NCBI RefSeq assembly: GCF_000374065.1
Contig: NZ_KB893246.1
Span: forward strand, 310,001-374,000
DNA length: 64,000 bases
Direction: 5' to 3'
Source: Spirosoma luteum DSM 19990
Lineage (GTDB): Bacteria > Bacteroidota > Bacteroidia > Cytophagales > Spirosomataceae
Of the stretch, positions 1 through 8,838 are shown in pieces; position 1 is the first letter of the stretch, and the number at the start of each line of letters is the position of its first letter. Both the position numbers and the translations under genes were made by a program. The notes under the pieces were generated by a model. The model made no database searches, was not told the origin of the DNA, and saw only the letters and a program-made list of their open reading frames with translations.

Positions 1-612
1 GAACTGGAAATTTGCCACATCGATGACACCAGAGATTTGGAAATGGAAATTTTCGTGGAGAAAGGCCGCGGGTACGTTCCGGCCGATGAACCACGTGCTA
101 ATGAATTACCGTTTGGGCACATACCCATTGATGCTATTTATACGCCAATAAAAAACGTAAAATATAGCGTTGAGAATACCCGGGTTGAGCAGAAAACGGA
201 CTATGAGCGTCTACTACTGGATATTGAAACGGACGGGTCTATTCACCCGGAAGAAGCGTTGAAGGGAGCTGCATATATCTTAATTCAACACTTCATGCTT
301 TTCTCAGATCAAACGATGACGTTTGAAACGGCGAAAGCAGAAGAGGAAAACGTAGTAGATGAAGAAGTACTGCACATGCGGAAACTTCTGAAGACGTCAC
401 TGGCTGATCTTGATCTGTCAGTAAGGGCGTATAACTGCTTGAAGTCAGCAGACGTACGGACACTGGGTGACCTTGTCCGGTTAGAGATTTCGGACATGAT
501 GAAGTTCCGCAACTTTGGTAAGAAGTCGCTTACGGAGCTTGAGCAATTGGTTGCCGAGAAAAATTTAACGTTCGGTATGGACGTTGCAAAGTATAGATTA
601 GACGAAGACTAA
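1..612 (+). CDS. rpoA: DNA-directed RNA polymerase subunit alpha, C-terminal part (5' end outside window)
   Basis: The reading frame is open from base 1, so this is the last ~203 codons of a ~330-residue protein. The first half is the end of the alpha N-terminal dimerisation domain. A short acidic linker (EEENVVDEE) follows, then the alpha C-terminal domain with its helix-hairpin-helix core ([20 protein letters not shown], then [12 protein letters not shown]), which contacts UP-element DNA and activators. It is followed on the same strand by rplQ, the standard end of the ribosomal alpha operon. The 97-bp gap to rplQ contains a 21-bp inverted repeat. The identification is secure. Confidence 0.98.
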   Translation, partial: ELEICHIDDTRDLEMEIFVEKGRGYVPADEPRANELPFGHIPIDAIYTPIKNVKYSVENTRVEQKTDYERLLLDIETDGSIHPEEALKGAAYILIQHFMLFSDQTMTFETAKAEEENVVDEEVLHMRKLLKTSLADLDLSVRAYNCLKSADVRTLGDLVRLEISDMMKFRNFGKKSLTELEQLVAEKNLTFGMDVAKYRLDED

Positions 613-615
613 GTC

Positions 616-697
616 GGTTTACGGTTTATGGTTTACGGTTTGTGGCTGGGTATAATGTCTCCATAAATTGTAAATTGTAAACCATAAACCGTAAACC
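616..697. repeat. Inverted repeat of degenerate heptads between rpoA and rplQ
   Basis: Positions 616-636 and 677-697 form a perfect 21-bp inverted repeat with a 40-nt loop. Each arm is built from 7-nt units: GGTTTAC, GGTTTAT, GGTTTAC, GGTTTGT on the left and AAATTGT, AAATTGT, AAACCAT, AAACCGT on the right. There is no T-run after the hairpin, so it does not look like a classical intrinsic terminator. It lies inside a co-directional operon junction and may act as an RNA processing or attenuation structure. That role is inference. Confidence 0.8.
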
Positions 698-709
698 TCC
701 ATTACAATA

Positions 710-1522
710 ATGAGACACGGTAAAAAAGATAATCACCTCAGCCGCACACACTCGCACCGCGAGGCAATGCTGCAAAATATGGCTTCGTCGCTGATCCTGC
801 ATAAGCGTATCGAGACAACGGTAGCCAAGGCGAAGGAACTGCGCAAATTTGTAGAGCCAATTCTGACCCGCGCTAAAGATGATACTTATCAGAATCGTCG
901 CATTGTATTCAGATCGCTGAATGACAAAGAAACGATGAAAGAACTGTTCGGGATGGTGGCTGATAAAATAGCCAGTCGCCCAGGCGGTTATACACGTATC
1001 ATTAAATTAGGTAATCGGTTAGGAGACAATGCCGAAACCTGCCTGATTGAATTAGTCGATTTCAATGAACTGTTAATCGCTGCTGCTGCTGATAAAGCGA
1101 CTGCTACAACCAAAACTCGCCGTAGTCGTCGGGGTGGTGGTGCAGCCAAGTCTGCTACGGCAACTGGCACTCCAGTTACAGAGACGACGGAAGCGGCTGT
1201 GGTTGACGAGCAGCCATCTGCCGAAGTCGTTGAAACGGAAGAAACCGCTGTGGAAACAGCAGCTCAGGGCGATGACTTGACAAAAGTTGAAGGAATTGGT
1301 CCAAAGATAGCTGAGTTGCTCAATAACGCCGGCATTACTACCTTTGCCCAGTTGGCTTCTGCAGAAGATGAAACTGTACAACAGGTTTTGGGTGATGCAG
1401 GTCCGCGGTACAACGTACACGATGCAACGACTTGGAACGAACAGGCAGCCTTAGCCCGCGATGGCAAATGGGATGAGTTGCAGGCGTTACAGGATCGTTT
1501 GAAAGGTGGTAAAGAAGAGTAA
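710..1522 (+). CDS. rplQ: 50S ribosomal protein L17 with C-terminal helix-hairpin-helix extension
   Basis: Residues 1 to ~120 are a normal L17 ([20 protein letters not shown] start, [12 protein letters not shown]), a large-subunit protein near the peptide exit tunnel. Typical bacterial L17 is 115-130 residues, but this one is 270. The extra part is a low-complexity Ala/Thr/Glu linker (~125-185) and a domain with [20 protein letters not shown], a helix-hairpin-helix like those of nucleic-acid-binding proteins, ending in a charged tail ([17 protein letters not shown]). Similar tails are known on ribosomal proteins in Cytophagales. The gene closes the rpoA operon and is followed by a terminator. 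Confidence 0.96.
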   Translation: MRHGKKDNHLSRTHSHREAMLQNMASSLILHKRIETTVAKAKELRKFVEPILTRAKDDTYQNRRIVFRSLNDKETMKELFGMVADKIASRPGGYTRIIKLGNRLGDNAETCLIELVDFNELLIAAAADKATATTKTRRSRRGGGAAKSATATGTPVTETTEAAVVDEQPSAEVVETEETAVETAAQGDDLTKVEGIGPKIAELLNNAGITTFAQLASAEDETVQQVLGDAGPRYNVHDATTWNEQAALARDGKWDELQALQDRLKGGKEE

Positions 1523-1555
1523 GAAAATTGACTTATAAGAGCATCATATTGAAAT

Positions 1556-1587
1556 GGGTTAACCGCAAATGGTTAGCCCTTTTTTTT
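1556..1587 (+). terminator. Rho-independent terminator after rplQ
   Basis: GGGTTAACC and GGTTAGCCC pair with one G-T wobble around a short loop and are followed by eight T residues. This ends the rpoA-rplQ transcript, so carA probably has its own promoter. Confidence 0.85.
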
Positions 1588-1612
1588 AGTCTTTAAAGCC
1601 GAAGAAGTATAC

Positions 1613-2716
1613 ATGAAACATACGCAGCAACCTGAAGCATTATTGGTATTACAGGACGGAACCGTTTACCAGGGTCTTGCCCTTGGTAAGATAGGTACAG
1701 CCGGGGGCGAAATCTGTTTTAATACCGGAATGACCGGCTATCAGGAAATTTATACAGACCCCTCCTATTATGGTCAGGTAATAATAAATACAACGTCACA
1801 CATTGGTAACTACGGTGTGCTGGACAAGTTAGAACAGGAATCTGGCGGGGTAAAAATTCGGGCTATGGTCTGCAATTTTTTCTCCAACATCCATTCTCGT
1901 TATACGGCCGATGGGTCGTTACAGGATTATTTTGAGAAAGCTAATATTGTTGGTATCCATGGTGTCGATACGCGTCAGTTAGTACGCTATATCCGCTCGA
2001 AAGGGGTAATGAATTGCATCATCTCGTCGGAGATACTCGATCCAGCTATCCTGCTGGCCGAGTTACAGAAAGTGCCGGACATGGATGGACTGGAGTTATC
2101 ATCGGAGGTTTGCACACAGCAAGCCTACGAACAGGGAGACCCGGAAGCAAAACTACGTGTAGCGGTGCTGGATCTAGGCGTTAAGCGGAGCATTCTGAGT
2201 AACTTCAATCAGCGGGGCGTATTTTGCAAAGTGTTCCCTGCCCGTACACCGCACGCTGATTTGGCTGCCTGGAAACCCGACGGCTATTTCATTGCCAATG
2301 GACCTGGCGACCCGGCTGCTATGCCATATGCTGTTGAAACCGTTAAGCAGGCACTGGACACCGAGAAACCATTATTCGGCATATGCCTGGGTCATCAAAT
2401 TCTTTCATTGGCCAGTGGCATTTCGACCTACAAGATGCACAACGGACACCGGGGTCTGAATCATCCGGTCAAAAATCTGATTACTGGCCATTGTGAGGTC
2501 ACCTCACAAAATCATGGTTTTGCTGTTAAAGCCGATGAGGTAATGGACATGGATAATGTAGAACTCACGCACATTAACCTAAACGACAAAACAATTGAGG
2601 GCATTCGGCTTAAAGATAAACCCGCCTTTTCGGTGCAATATCACCCTGAATCCTCTCCCGGTCCTCACGATTCGCACTATCTATTTGATCAGTTCATTGG
2701 AATGATGCAGGAATAA
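1613..2716 (+). CDS. carA: Carbamoyl-phosphate synthase small (glutaminase) subunit
   Basis: CarA hydrolyses glutamine and channels ammonia to CarB to make carbamoyl phosphate for pyrimidine and arginine synthesis. The 367-residue length is typical. Residues 1-~150 are the CPSase small-chain N-terminal domain (GEICFNTGMTGYQEIYTDPS). The C-terminal half is a class I glutamine amidotransferase with the nucleophile Cys258 in GICLGHQ and the partner residues His346 and Glu348 in YHPES. The large subunit carB is not in this window. The gene ends at a bidirectional hairpin shared with the opposing helicase gene. Confidence 0.97.
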   Translation: MKHTQQPEALLVLQDGTVYQGLALGKIGTAGGEICFNTGMTGYQEIYTDPSYYGQVIINTTSHIGNYGVLDKLEQESGGVKIRAMVCNFFSNIHSRYTADGSLQDYFEKANIVGIHGVDTRQLVRYIRSKGVMNCIISSEILDPAILLAELQKVPDMDGLELSSEVCTQQAYEQGDPEAKLRVAVLDLGVKRSILSNFNQRGVFCKVFPARTPHADLAAWKPDGYFIANGPGDPAAMPYAVETVKQALDTEKPLFGICLGHQILSLASGISTYKMHNGHRGLNHPVKNLITGHCEVTSQNHGFAVKADEVMDMDNVELTHINLNDKTIEGIRLKDKPAFSVQYHPESSPGPHDSHYLFDQFIGMMQE

Positions 2717-2749
2717 AAAAGCGGCTTGAGTTGCATCAAGCCGCTTTTT
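2715..2749. terminator. Bidirectional terminator between carA and helicase gene
   Basis: A 12-bp perfect stem (AAAGCGGCTTGA and its complement) surrounds a 6-nt loop, with A-run on the left and T-run on the right. It can therefore stop transcription from both directions. Confidence 0.88.
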
Positions 2750-2773
2750 GTACAAGCGACTGTTTGCTTTATG

Positions 2774-5700
2774 CTAAATCTCCTTGCGCCAGAACTCCCG
2801 GCTCCACATGCGTTTAAAGGGCCAGTTACGTGCCCGAAGAGCAATAGGTAAATAAGCGTGGGCTTGTTTATCTGTTTGCTGATAATACGCATCGTCGTCT
2901 GTCAGAATTAGCGACTCGTATCTTTTACCCGATTTGACCGTCAAATCGGCGAAAGGGAGTTCTGGTTGCCAGTTAGGGTGCTTAGCAGCCAGTTTAGTCT
3001 TGAGTAAGGTAGTTGCGGTAAGGGCCTGTTGTGGTTGGGGAACCGGTTTAAACTCCTCCTGTGCTACAGTGAGTGCATACGACAGGTAAGCTTTCAGTAG
3101 TTTCGGGCCTTCGTTTGCCGTGTCGGCTACGCTGAGTTGTTCTGGCCACAAACTTGTGACAATATAAACCCGTTCCCGCGCCCGCGTAATCGCTACATTT
3201 AGTCGATTCTCCCCCCCCTGCCTATTCAAGCTCCCGAACTGCATGGCTAACCGTCCACGTTCATCGACCGCATAACCAACAGAGAAAATAATGACGTCGC
3301 GTTCATCACCCTGCACGTTTTCAATATTTTTGACGAAGAGACCGGGGGGTAACGCTTTCCCTTTCTCTGCCGGTTCTACCTCGTCCCTACTTTCCAACAT
3401 ATCCTGAATCAATTGTTGCTGCTGGTAGTTGAACGTTACAACGCCGACCGACCGACCGGGTAATTCGGCATTTACCTGGTCCAGTAGTTGGAGTACAACT
3501 TCCGCTTCTTTCAGATTCGCATTCTGCTGCCATACACCTTTCACATTGTGGTAATGAATAGCCGGTTGCTGCCGGTTAATCTCATCGAAGTGCGGTAATA
3601 ATGAAAGCTTGCTTTGATAGAAATACTCATTTGAAAATGTAATCAGGTCCAGCGAGCGACTGCGATAATGCTCGGTTAATGATAACTGTGGCAGATTCTG
3701 GGCCGCCAACTCAAGTAAAGATTCTACCTCCAGAGCCGCTGGTGTTTCTTCTTCTGGTTCTAAGTCGTCTAGGCGAGTACGGTATAAGTCGCTTGGTCTC
3801 AATTGTTTATTGTCACCTGTGATTACAACCTGACGACCACGTGCCATGGACGGAATACCGTTTTCGGCAAAACACTGAGAAGCTTCATCAAAAATCACCA
3901 GGTCGAATAAGCCTTCGCGCAGGGGAAACATAGCCGATACTGACTCAGGGGATGCTAACCAACAGGGGACCAGCTTGAATACCTCATCAGCAAACGATTC
4001 CATTAATTTACGCACTGGCCATACAGTCCGCTTTTTGGTTGTCTGATGCAACAAATCGCGATACGTCACCACATTATTCAAGCGGTTAACGACTAAATTT
4101 CGGTATGTCTGTTCACGTAGTTTAACCAGCAAGATATCCTGACTCAACGATTGCTTCCGTGTAACACTTTCCTGCAATTGTTGCTCCCATTGCCCCATTT
4201 TAAGCGATGACACGCTTCGTAGCTCAGGATGCAATGCTTCAATATGGTCGAGCCAGGTACGACGGATACTTTTTTGAAATAATGCAGTCCAACTTTCTGG
4301 AGATTGATTAGCAAGTCGCTGGATTACCGTCTTCTCAACTTCCGAAAACCCTTCATATAACCGGTCAGCCTCGACCATCAGGTCGAAATCGCTCTGAAGC
4401 GATTGCCGAAGTAGCGTAACCCAATCATGTTCATTCCAAAGTTTAATTAATTGATTTCTAGTCAAATATGCCTGAGCCTCCATTTGATGCCGGGTTACAG
4501 TAACAGCCAGGTTCAAAACAGTTGAAACAGCATTATTGAATGCCATCTGGCTTTTTTTCCATATGGAAGCGGGAAGTTGGTGAAACGGCTCTAAAGCATT
4601 TATCTGTTCAGTAAGGTGCTGGGCACGCCGGAGTAACCGTACCCCTTCGGGCGATTCTGTAAGTGACAAATCGGCCAGTACAGGTTGCGCTTCATGGCGT
4701 ATCGCTTCCAGCTTAATTCGTTGGTTGACCCTGGTCATCAGGGTTTGCAAATCCTGTTCCGACGTGGTCAGCCCATTAGCAAACGATACCTGCTGTAATT
4801 GAGATTTACCCGGATTCCTGAGTTGCCACCAGTTCCACTGTATCCAGGAGGACCGTATGGCTAACGCCCCCGCCAGTAAATCGCGGAATGCGCGGAGATC
4901 AGCAATGGGTAGTGAAGATTCCGGGCCGGGCGAAGCCAGCATTTCTTCCCAGGAATCGGCTAACTGCTCTAGTCTAACTCCGGCAATTGTCAAGCCGGGA
5001 TGATTCGGCTTGTCCCGTAGCTGATTGACAACTTTCCAAACCGTTTCATTATCTGACGTTTCATCACCTATTAACGTTAAAATCGAAGTAGTTTCCCAGT
5101 CGTGAGCCTGCCAATTGGCTAATTCATCGAACGAAAGTTGCTCACCTAACACTGCTTTACATTGTTCATTCGTATTTCTCCGCAATTCGTCCCAGCTAAC
5201 AATGACATCATCTATTTTTCCTAAATCGGCATTCACAAACTGAAAAAAACTCACTCGTTCGGCCCAGTGATGTCCAGTGCCTACCCGTTGCTGATACGCT
5301 GCGAAATCAGCTAGCCGACTAACGAAACCGTCTATTCCTGCCAGATTAAACTGTTGATATACGTCATCTAATAGTACTATTGTATGCTCAGCTGTACTGG
5401 TCAGGTATAATTCTTTGGCCGAAAGGCCACACTCGTTCGTGTCAAATAAAGCGGCTTTAAATGCTGTTAACTCCCCTACTATTTCGTCAATCCGGCGGCT
5501 CTCGATGTCAAAATCCCGCTCAATCAATACCGCATTCAGGCTGTTATTCTGTTGCCGGTAAGTATCCAGTTGATCTATCTGGACAGCAATCTGAGCATAT
5601 AAGGCCCGCCGATCTTCCTGGAAATCGTGTATCAGGGCCAGAAAAGGAGCCATTCCTACCTGCCGTAATCGTTCCTGCACCACATCGAGCGCAGCCCGTT

Positions 5701-6748
5701 TCTGGCATACCAGCAACACCCGTTTTCCCGACGCAGCAGCATCGGCCATAAGGTTAGCAATTAGCTGAGATTTTCCTGTTCCGGGAGGTCCCTGTACCAC
5801 CAATGATTGACCCGCTTTTACTGCCCGTAAAGCAGCCTCCTGGGAGGCATCCATTGGCAGTGGCGTATGAATGCTTTTTTCCGGCAGGGCTGGAAAAGAG
5901 AACGAGGTAGAAAGTGAAAATTCATCCGCTTGTTTTTCCTCTGCTTTCTCCTGTCTGGCCATCAACTCATCATAATCCGGAACCAGGAAAGACCCAGCTT
6001 GGGGGAATATGCCTAGTACAGCCTCAGGATAAAGCTTTAATTCACCTGTCCGTTCCAGTTGAGTCAGGTCTTTGGCTGATTGTTTATTGAAAAACTGGAG
6101 TTTATCCGCAAACAAGTCCTGATTGAAGTTGATTTCAAGGGGCGTAGTTTTGAGCCACTCGTACAATTGTGTACGGAAAGCCAGTGGATCACGATCAAAG
6201 TCATCCATTGTTTTTTCCACTACTTCATCAAGAAGCTTTACCTGATTAAACTGCCCGTAGGCCAGTGCTAAAGTAGGATTCAGAAACGCGATTTCGTCAC
6301 CCCGGCGTTTTAGTGACCAGAACTTTTCCTGGTGAGAAAGCTGAACCGGAAAGTACAATAAGGGTCCGTGAACGACGGTATCGTCCAGAAATTTTCCTTT
6401 CACAAATGGCCATCCAATGTATAAATCCTCCGTGCCGCGCTCTTCTTCAATGAACCGGGCTGTGCGGGCAATTCGCCGAAGTTTACGACTTACCTCATTA
6501 CTACGCTCCTGACGGGCATTCAGTACATCGCACAACCTGATCGATGGCTTTCGGCTAATCAGATCGGCAATCAGCGTGAACGATGGCTTGTTGAGCAGGA
6601 AATCCGTTTCGTGCAAATCCAGAAACTGACTGGCGGGAAGGCTACTCAACAAAAGCGAACGATTGCGACTGCTTAAGTTGGTTAGGCGTCGACGAAAGGT
6701 TTTGAGAACCGTTGTTGATATCGCCAGGTGGTCTTGCGTAATTTTCAC
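2774..6748 (-). CDS. DUF4011-type superfamily 1 DNA/RNA helicase with nuclease-like tail
   Basis: This is a 1324-residue helicase of the UPF1-like SF1 group. The N-terminal ~280 residues resemble DUF4011 (RRRLTNLSSRNRSLLL, later YIGWPFVKGKFLDD). Walker A is VVQGPPGTGKSQLIANLM near residue 320. Walker B is LVIFDEASQCF near 950, followed by motif III VVITGDNKQLRPSD. Motifs V-VI are NVQGDERDVIIFSVGY and RLNVAITRARERVYIV. The last ~90 residues (LILTDDDAYY ... WPFKRMWSREFW) resemble the end of the Vsr-like nuclease domain that closes many such proteins. Relatives occur both as housekeeping proteins and in defence islands. No partner gene is adjacent, so the role is open. Confidence 0.85.
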   Translation of the reverse strand: MKITQDHLAISTTVLKTFRRRLTNLSSRNRSLLLSSLPASQFLDLHETDFLLNKPSFTLIADLISRKPSIRLCDVLNARQERSNEVSRKLRRIARTARFIEEERGTEDLYIGWPFVKGKFLDDTVVHGPLLYFPVQLSHQEKFWSLKRRGDEIAFLNPTLALAYGQFNQVKLLDEVVEKTMDDFDRDPLAFRTQLYEWLKTTPLEINFNQDLFADKLQFFNKQSAKDLTQLERTGELKLYPEAVLGIFPQAGSFLVPDYDELMARQEKAEEKQADEFSLSTSFSFPALPEKSIHTPLPMDASQEAALRAVKAGQSLVVQGPPGTGKSQLIANLMADAAASGKRVLLVCQKRAALDVVQERLRQVGMAPFLALIHDFQEDRRALYAQIAVQIDQLDTYRQQNNSLNAVLIERDFDIESRRIDEIVGELTAFKAALFDTNECGLSAKELYLTSTAEHTIVLLDDVYQQFNLAGIDGFVSRLADFAAYQQRVGTGHHWAERVSFFQFVNADLGKIDDVIVSWDELRRNTNEQCKAVLGEQLSFDELANWQAHDWETTSILTLIGDETSDNETVWKVVNQLRDKPNHPGLTIAGVRLEQLADSWEEMLASPGPESSLPIADLRAFRDLLAGALAIRSSWIQWNWWQLRNPGKSQLQQVSFANGLTTSEQDLQTLMTRVNQRIKLEAIRHEAQPVLADLSLTESPEGVRLLRRAQHLTEQINALEPFHQLPASIWKKSQMAFNNAVSTVLNLAVTVTRHQMEAQAYLTRNQLIKLWNEHDWVTLLRQSLQSDFDLMVEADRLYEGFSEVEKTVIQRLANQSPESWTALFQKSIRRTWLDHIEALHPELRSVSSLKMGQWEQQLQESVTRKQSLSQDILLVKLREQTYRNLVVNRLNNVVTYRDLLHQTTKKRTVWPVRKLMESFADEVFKLVPCWLASPESVSAMFPLREGLFDLVIFDEASQCFAENGIPSMARGRQVVITGDNKQLRPSDLYRTRLDDLEPEEETPAALEVESLLELAAQNLPQLSLTEHYRSRSLDLITFSNEYFYQSKLSLLPHFDEINRQQPAIHYHNVKGVWQQNANLKEAEVVLQLLDQVNAELPGRSVGVVTFNYQQQQLIQDMLESRDEVEPAEKGKALPPGLFVKNIENVQGDERDVIIFSVGYAVDERGRLAMQFGSLNRQGGENRLNVAITRARERVYIVTSLWPEQLSVADTANEGPKLLKAYLSYALTVAQEEFKPVPQPQQALTATTLLKTKLAAKHPNWQPELPFADLTVKSGKRYESLILTDDDAYYQQTDKQAHAYLPIALRARNWPFKRMWSREFWRKEI

Positions 6749-6832
6749 AGGATTTTAGGGAGTTACTGCACTATAACGCAAAATCCAGAAAACCGTCTAA
6801 ATCTTAACTATTCCATTGGTTTAGCAACCCAT

Positions 6833-7888
6833 TTAGGCCTTTTTTTCGGGAATCAGCCACGAGGCAAGGACACTTACACTCAGGATACCAACGATAATGT
6901 ACAAGGAATAAACGGGTTTGAAGCCCTGATCGGCCAGCCAGTGTTCGGCCAGCATTTTAGCACCGATAAACGTTAGTAATACCGCCAACCCTATTTTCAG
7001 GAAACGGAATTGACTCATAATACTCGATAGGAAGAAGAACATAGAGCGTAAACCCATAATAGCAAACACATTCGAGAAAAAGACGATGTACGGGTCCTTC
7101 GTAATGGAGAAAATGGCCGGAATAGAGTCAACGGCAAAAACCAGATCGGTTACGGCAACCACAATAACAATAATGAACAGGGGTGTTACAAATAACTTTC
7201 GGTCAGACTTCCGGCGGACGAAGAAATTATCCGTTACGTTGCGTTGGTATACGTTCAGATATTTACTAACAAACCGAACAACGGGATGCTCATTCGGGTC
7301 AATTTTTTCATCTTCCTCTTTCTGAAAAAACAGTTGGACACCCGTGTAAACCAGAAAAGCCCCAAACAGGTACATAACCCATTCAAACTCCTGAATCAGT
7401 GCTGAACCCAGGAAGATGAAAATAAAGCGTAGAACAATGGCACCCAGAATACCATATACCAGAATTTTTTTATAATACCGTTCCTGAACGCCGAATGAAT
7501 TAAAAATCAATATAAATACGAAAATATTATCCGCCGAAAGTGAGTACTCAACTAAATAGCCCGTTATGTATTCGAGGGCCATATTATCTTGAAAACGAGC
7601 AAGACTGGCCGGAAAATTGCCCGCTACAAATTCAACATGATCAGCATACATATCACGTACTTCCTTTAATCGGACAGCCGTGTCGATCCCATGAATCAGA
7701 TACCCGAAATTTTTGAGGAAGAAGTAAAATGAAATGGATAACGCCACCCAGATGGCACTCCATATAGCGGCTTCTTTGAATTGTACTACGTGACTTTTAC
7801 GCTTCGAAAAAACGCCCAAGTCCACAGCCATGATAAGAAGCACAAAGGCCGCAAAAGCAAGAAAAAATACAGTTTCGCTGGAAAACAT
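6833..7888 (-). CDS. TerC/Alx family integral membrane protein
   Basis: This is a multipass membrane protein of the TerC family (LysE superfamily), linked to Mn2+ export, metal homeostasis and tellurite resistance. The start was placed at ATG 7888 (MFSSETVFFLAF), because the longer frame begins at a TTG 18 codons upstream and the family starts with this hydrophobic segment. Family signatures are visible: AVDLGVFSKR in helix 1, YLVEYSLSADNIFVF mid-protein, and VTDLVFAVDSIPAIF with the conserved Asp residues in the membrane. About eight helices are present. The helicase gene lies 84 bp downstream on the same strand. Substrate is not predictable from sequence alone. Confidence 0.9.
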   Translation of the reverse strand: MFSSETVFFLAFAAFVLLIMAVDLGVFSKRKSHVVQFKEAAIWSAIWVALSISFYFFLKNFGYLIHGIDTAVRLKEVRDMYADHVEFVAGNFPASLARFQDNMALEYITGYLVEYSLSADNIFVFILIFNSFGVQERYYKKILVYGILGAIVLRFIFIFLGSALIQEFEWVMYLFGAFLVYTGVQLFFQKEEDEKIDPNEHPVVRFVSKYLNVYQRNVTDNFFVRRKSDRKLFVTPLFIIVIVVAVTDLVFAVDSIPAIFSITKDPYIVFFSNVFAIMGLRSMFFFLSSIMSQFRFLKIGLAVLLTFIGAKMLAEHWLADQGFKPVYSLYIIVGILSVSVLASWLIPEKKA

Positions 7889-8031
7889 AAAGAAAGAAAA
7901 TACCGCTACCGGAGGTTTAAACTTAGTAGCAAGTTGAATCAAAGAACAAATCTACGCTCAATATGGCCAAGGAAATGGCCGAGATTACTAAAATTATTGG
8001 CAGACTGCTATCGACCGCTTAATTTTACCCC

Positions 8032-8775
8032 ATGTTTAACGACAAGAAAGTAATTGTAGTGATGCCAGCCTATCGGGCAGCACTAACGCTGGAGCGAACC
8101 TACCGTGAAATTCCACTTGATTTAGTCGATGATATTATTCTGGTCGACGATGCCAGTCCGGATAATACGGTGGAAGTGGCCCGAAATCTAGGAATCCGGC
8201 ACGTTATCCGCCATGATAAAAATAAAGGATACGGTGGTAATCAGAAAACCTGCTACGCTAAAGCGATTGAACTCGGTGCTGACATCGTCGTTATGCTGCA
8301 TCCTGATTATCAATATACGCCTTTGCTACTGCCTGCCATGATTTCTATCATTGGCAATGGGCTATACCCAGTGGTATTTGCCTCTCGTATTCTGGGAAAA
8401 GGGGCACTGAAAGGCGGAATGCCTATGTACAAATACGTGGCAAACCGCTTCCTGACACTGACGCAAAATGTGCTCATGAACCAGAAGCTGTCCGAGTACC
8501 ATACCGGATATCGGGCTTTTTCAGGAGAGGTACTTCGTAGCCTGGACTTTACCCACAACTCCGATGATTTCATTTTCGATAATGAGATGATTGCCCAGAT
8601 TTTCTATAAAGGGTACGATATTGGCGAAGTGACCTGCCCAACCAAATATTTCGACGAAGCATCATCGATAAACTTCCGGCGTAGCTCCATTTATGGCCTT
8701 GGTGTGTTACGGACTTCAGTACTTTACTTCTTTACGAAGCTAGGTCTGATGCACTGGAAGATTTTAACTAAGTAA
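8032..8775 (+). CDS. Family 2 glycosyltransferase (dolichyl-phosphate mannose synthase-like)
   Basis: This 247-residue GT-A fold enzyme has the nucleotide-sugar signature VIVVMPAYRAALTLERTY, DDIILVDDASPDNT (the first metal-binding Asp pair) and LHPDYQY as the DXD equivalent. YHTGYRAFSGEVL is the acceptor-side loop. No transmembrane domain is present beyond a weakly hydrophobic C-terminus, so it resembles short DPMS-like enzymes that load sugar onto a lipid carrier or act in surface-glycan synthesis. It is divergent from terC (143 bp) and ends at a strong bidirectional terminator. Donor and acceptor are unknown. Confidence 0.88.
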   Translation: MFNDKKVIVVMPAYRAALTLERTYREIPLDLVDDIILVDDASPDNTVEVARNLGIRHVIRHDKNKGYGGNQKTCYAKAIELGADIVVMLHPDYQYTPLLLPAMISIIGNGLYPVVFASRILGKGALKGGMPMYKYVANRFLTLTQNVLMNQKLSEYHTGYRAFSGEVLRSLDFTHNSDDFIFDNEMIAQIFYKGYDIGEVTCPTKYFDEASSINFRRSSIYGLGVLRTSVLYFFTKLGLMHWKILTK

Positions 8776-8779
8776 TGCA

Positions 8780-8825
8780 AAAAGAAACGGCCCGGTCAAA
8801 ACATTTTGACCGGGCCGTTTCTTTT
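8780..8825. terminator. Bidirectional terminator, 22-bp perfect stem
   Basis: Arms 8780-8801 and 8804-8825 are perfectly complementary (core ACGGCCCGGTCAAAA) with flanking A- and T-runs. It separates the convergent glycosyltransferase and lpdA genes. Confidence 0.9.
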
Positions 8826-8838
8826 ACAAACCACTCTT

